From positions 1 through 64,000 of the forward strand of contig NZ_JACJSA010000027.1 in NCBI RefSeq assembly GCF_014697545.1: a DNA stretch of 64,000 nucleotides, in the 5' to 3' direction. Under the pieces are notes generated by a model. It was not told the origin of the DNA. It saw nothing but the letters and a program-made list of their open reading frames with translations, and ran no database searches. Position numbers and translations under genes: made by a program. Positions 62,601 to 64,000 of the stretch are shown here, one piece after another; the stretch's first letter is position 1; every line of letters begins with the position of its first letter. The stretch comes from Oscillatoria sp. FACHB-1407. Lineage in GTDB: Bacteria > Cyanobacteriota > Cyanobacteriia > Elainellales > Elainellaceae.

Positions 62601-63791
62601 AAGTAAGTGATCGTTAACCACATCCCAATCCCAAATCGCTCCTCTGACGGATTGCACTGCCAGATTGAGCCGATCTGATATGTCTCGCAAACGCTCTTCT
62701 GCTTGTTTGCGATCGCTAATATCTTGCACTAAGGCGAGAACTTCGTCCTCTCCATAGGGAACAATCCGAACTTCTTCGATTTGAGTGATGCCATCAATCA
62801 ACAGGGTTTGTTCATAAACTTGAACCGATTTGGTGTCGAGGGCTTCCTGGATAGAATCCATGTATTTTTGGGCAAGATCAGGCGGTAGAACATCAAAAAT
62901 ATGGCTTCCTACCATCGTGGAAATCGTGCCCACTATCCGAAAATTAGGAGAAGCTACAAATTCGAGATAAAGCCCTGTTCGGTTGATTCGCATGATCAGA
63001 TCTGGAATTGCCTTAATTAAGGCTCGTTGGTGGGCTTCACTTTGTCGTAAGGCTTCTTCGGTTTGTTTACGCTGGTCGATTGCCATGATCGTTCCACTCA
63101 TGCGCACGGGTTGCCCCTCGTCGTTGTAGAAGGCACGTCCCCGTCCCTCAACCCAGTGGATGCTGCCATCTGCCCAGATAATTCGATATTCGTGGTGGTA
63201 AGCAACGTTATGTTGAAGGGAGTAGGTGACGGCGTCACCGATTCCGCCGAGATCGTCTGGATGAACACAACGAGCAAAGGTTTCATACTTGCCGTCAAAC
63301 GACCCTGGAGATAGACCGAACAACTGCTCATGCTCTGGTGACCAAATAATTTCTCCTGTGAGCAAATCCCAATCCCACATGCCCATCTGAGCAGCATTGA
63401 GAACCGTTCGCAGGCGATCGCTACTTTCCTCAATTAATTTACGGCTGAGTCGCTCAACTTTTTGTCGGCTCTGCCGCAGGTTACTGCTTAACAGCGTAAT
63501 GATCACGGATACCAATGCGACTAACAGCAGACGGAGGGCATGATGGGCACTCTCAGAGGGGAACTGATGGAGCGGTGAAAAAAAATAATAGTGAATAGCA
63601 AGCAGAGAGAGGACGGACGCAACGATTCCGGGTTTAAGTCCGCCATACCAGGTACTAATGGCGATCGCAACGTAAAAGAGTGCGCCAACCGTGCGGAAAA
63701 TAATATCGTCTAGCCAAAGACTTAAGAACAGAGCAACGGCTGTAGACGCGATCGACACAATATAAGGAAAAAATTGTTGGTATACGCTCAT
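59628..63791 (-). CDS. Membrane-bound multi-PAS/GAF histidine kinase
   Basis: A 1387-residue sensor from the ATG at 63791 (MSVYQQFFPYIVSIASTAVA). Four N-terminal helices of DUF4118/KdpD type (FYVAIAISTWYGGLKPGIVA and LLLVALVSVIITLLSSNLRQ) anchor it. A chain of about seven PAS domains follows, several with EVLALVQDISDRKQAE-type PAC ends, and a GAF domain near residue 650-770 (LMLALKVQYVLITKVG). The C-terminus is a HisKA_2-type kinase with LLQEIHHRVKNNLQTISSLL, and the ATPase motifs LNELLTNALKYAFP and VADNGIGLP. No response regulator is adjacent. A TTG at 63881 gives a longer frame but the ATG suits the membrane start. Confidence 0.92.
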   Translation of the reverse strand: MSVYQQFFPYIVSIASTAVALFLSLWLDDIIFRTVGALFYVAIAISTWYGGLKPGIVASVLSLLAIHYYFFSPLHQFPSESAHHALRLLLVALVSVIITLLSSNLRQSRQKVERLSRKLIEESSDRLRTVLNAAQMGMWDWDLLTGEIIWSPEHEQLFGLSPGSFDGKYETFARCVHPDDLGGIGDAVTYSLQHNVAYHHEYRIIWADGSIHWVEGRGRAFYNDEGQPVRMSGTIMAIDQRKQTEEALRQSEAHQRALIKAIPDLIMRINRTGLYLEFVASPNFRIVGTISTMVGSHIFDVLPPDLAQKYMDSIQEALDTKSVQVYEQTLLIDGITQIEEVRIVPYGEDEVLALVQDISDRKQAEERLRDISDRLNLAVQSVRGAIWDWDVVNDHLLWDERAYELYGVQHSNVRETYATWEARIHPDDVIPCHILTQQALAGEAKYQTEFRAVLPDGTIRYIESHAVVERDPDGRPLRMIGMDLDISDRKQTEFALHQSEQTNRTIMETIPDLLIQMDRRGYYSSMSGGGKVRVQYPPKSSSEPTVYSVLSPELAEQRLYYANQAIESSSLQIYEQIFNTNGEERYEEVRIAPLNEQEVLVMIRDITDRKQAETALKRLVESTAAVTGKDFFSTLAQQLMLALKVQYVLITKVGGDHLQTLAYWKDGKPQADMIFAITDIPGCDAVTEHERLYCPKDFQQHFSNYSLAQALQVDSYLGIPLVSTSNQKLGNICIMDNKPMHDIQLAEAFLRIFATRAAAELERQQATEALEQLNQELEAHVEERTAALRQSEAELSAIFNQAAVGISLATPDGQYLKVNQKLCDILGYTQQELLTKTFKDLCHPEDVNKGEEGWQQLRTRAIDSFSIEKRCLHKNGRIVWVNLTASLVGQPTSELDYSIGVVEDISDRKRAEESLQQSEERFRTVFDCAPIAISLVKIDTYEVFRVNAAHRQIFGYSEAELATMFLADLSHPDDLEKDVAQVERMVRGEIAGFQMEKRFITKSGNVILSDMTVALIRDSDGHPLYSMAMIEDITERKQSEMLLKAQQEFLRRLIDTVPNLIFVKDWEGRFTLVNQATANLYNTSIQNLIGKTDADFNPNEVEIEQSLAVDREVMTTMTLKVLEETFTTADGQQRYFQTIKTPIQSANGHFKEVLGVATDISDRQQIEIALRQSEEQLRASLEEKNVLLQEIHHRVKNNLQTISSLLRLQANTISDPMVLELLKESQSRVQSMALIHEKLYQSPNFARINVAEYIRELTQYLFSTYLTNANSIRPHITVDSIEIDIHIANPIGLILNELLTNALKYAFPNQQTGIISIQFHCNTSSQYCLTVADNGIGLPEDLDIYTTRSLGLKLVQILTRQLGGILEVNRDRGTCFTLAFSTCTKTT

Positions 63792-63870
63792 TGCTGCTTG
63801 TCTTTTGGGGTTATACCATTGCTTATGCCCTAGTATGCCCAAACTTCTGGCATAAGCGAGTTTGTTTTGC

Positions 63871-64000
63871 TTACCCTTCAAGCGGTTTTGGCAATTTTAT
63901 TCGCTGCAATCGTTGGGTAATAGCCGTCTTTGTCTGAGTCACGATTTGTTCATTATTCAGTAGTTGCAGCAGTCCGTTCGCCCCCCACAATGTTGTGTGC
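63871..64000 (-). CDS. Partial gene, C-terminal 42 residues, function unknown
   Basis: From the window edge the minus strand is open as HTTLWGANGLLQLLNNEQIV, then QTKTAITQRLQRIKLPKPLEG, ending with a TAA at 63871-63873. It looks coding but is too short to name. Its end lies 79 bases ahead of the multi-PAS kinase start on the same strand, so the two may be co-transcribed. Confidence 0.55.
   Translation of the reverse strand, partial: HTTLWGANGLLQLLNNEQIVTQTKTAITQRLQRIKLPKPLEG

Overview
The window is chromosomal-looking DNA from a cyanobacterium. The HIP1 octamer GCGATCGC is scattered through it, and several encoded families are typical of the phylum: DevBCA-type exporter, DUF4278, pentapeptide repeat, large haemagglutinin-like adhesin, multi-PAS kinases. 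A complete uptake [NiFe]-hydrogenase locus points to a diazotroph. The genus cannot be fixed from the sequence alone.

Layout. 1-3.5 kb: the start of a divergent partial gene, an array of about ten TGTCAA-type repeats, and a large protein with a C-terminal helix-turn-helix. 4-5 kb: a dead IS701-type transposase and a small DUF4278 gene. 5-11.5 kb: a 2146-residue two-partner-secretion adhesin. 12.3-14.3 kb: a 2OG-Fe oxygenase and a class V aminotransferase-like enzyme. 14.3-28.9 kb: the hydrogenase island. hupS, hupL and the protease gene hupW lie on the minus strand. Divergent from them is a long plus-strand run: TPR protein, two small membrane proteins, Nfu-Rieske fusion, NHL protein, hypF, hypC, hypD, hypE, hypA, hypB. 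29.3-31 kb: an ABC-2 transporter. 32-34.6 kb: a NarL-type PAS/GAF kinase preceded by the frameshifted relic of a LuxR-type regulator. 35-41.8 kb: small secreted and pentapeptide proteins, an RND efflux pair, an unknown protein translationally overlapping the pump, and a very small LuxR protein. 42.4-48.2 kb: DsbA-like, AraC, ParB-like, RidA, PNPOx-like, VOC, Crp/Fnr and thioredoxin-reductase-like genes. 49.7-52.8 kb: small secreted and membrane proteins. 53-57.1 kb: tetR-devB-luxR-devC-devA, then msrA. 58-64 kb: small secreted proteins, a zinc-ribbon protein and a 1387-residue multi-PAS kinase.

How the genes work together. HupSL oxidises H2. HypABCDEF build the NiFe(CN)2CO site and HupW trims HupL. 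The conserved extra genes ahead of hypF are plausible small-subunit or electron-transfer accessory factors. Two separate exporter loci (RND and DevBCA) each carry a nearly identical free-standing LuxR DNA-binding domain.

Intergenic DNA is rich in short interspersed repeats of at least four families, including two cases where one MITE is nested inside another. The most unusual features are the TCTAGA/TGTCAA repeat array next to the replication-initiator-like protein, the mini-LuxR/exporter association and the nested MITEs.
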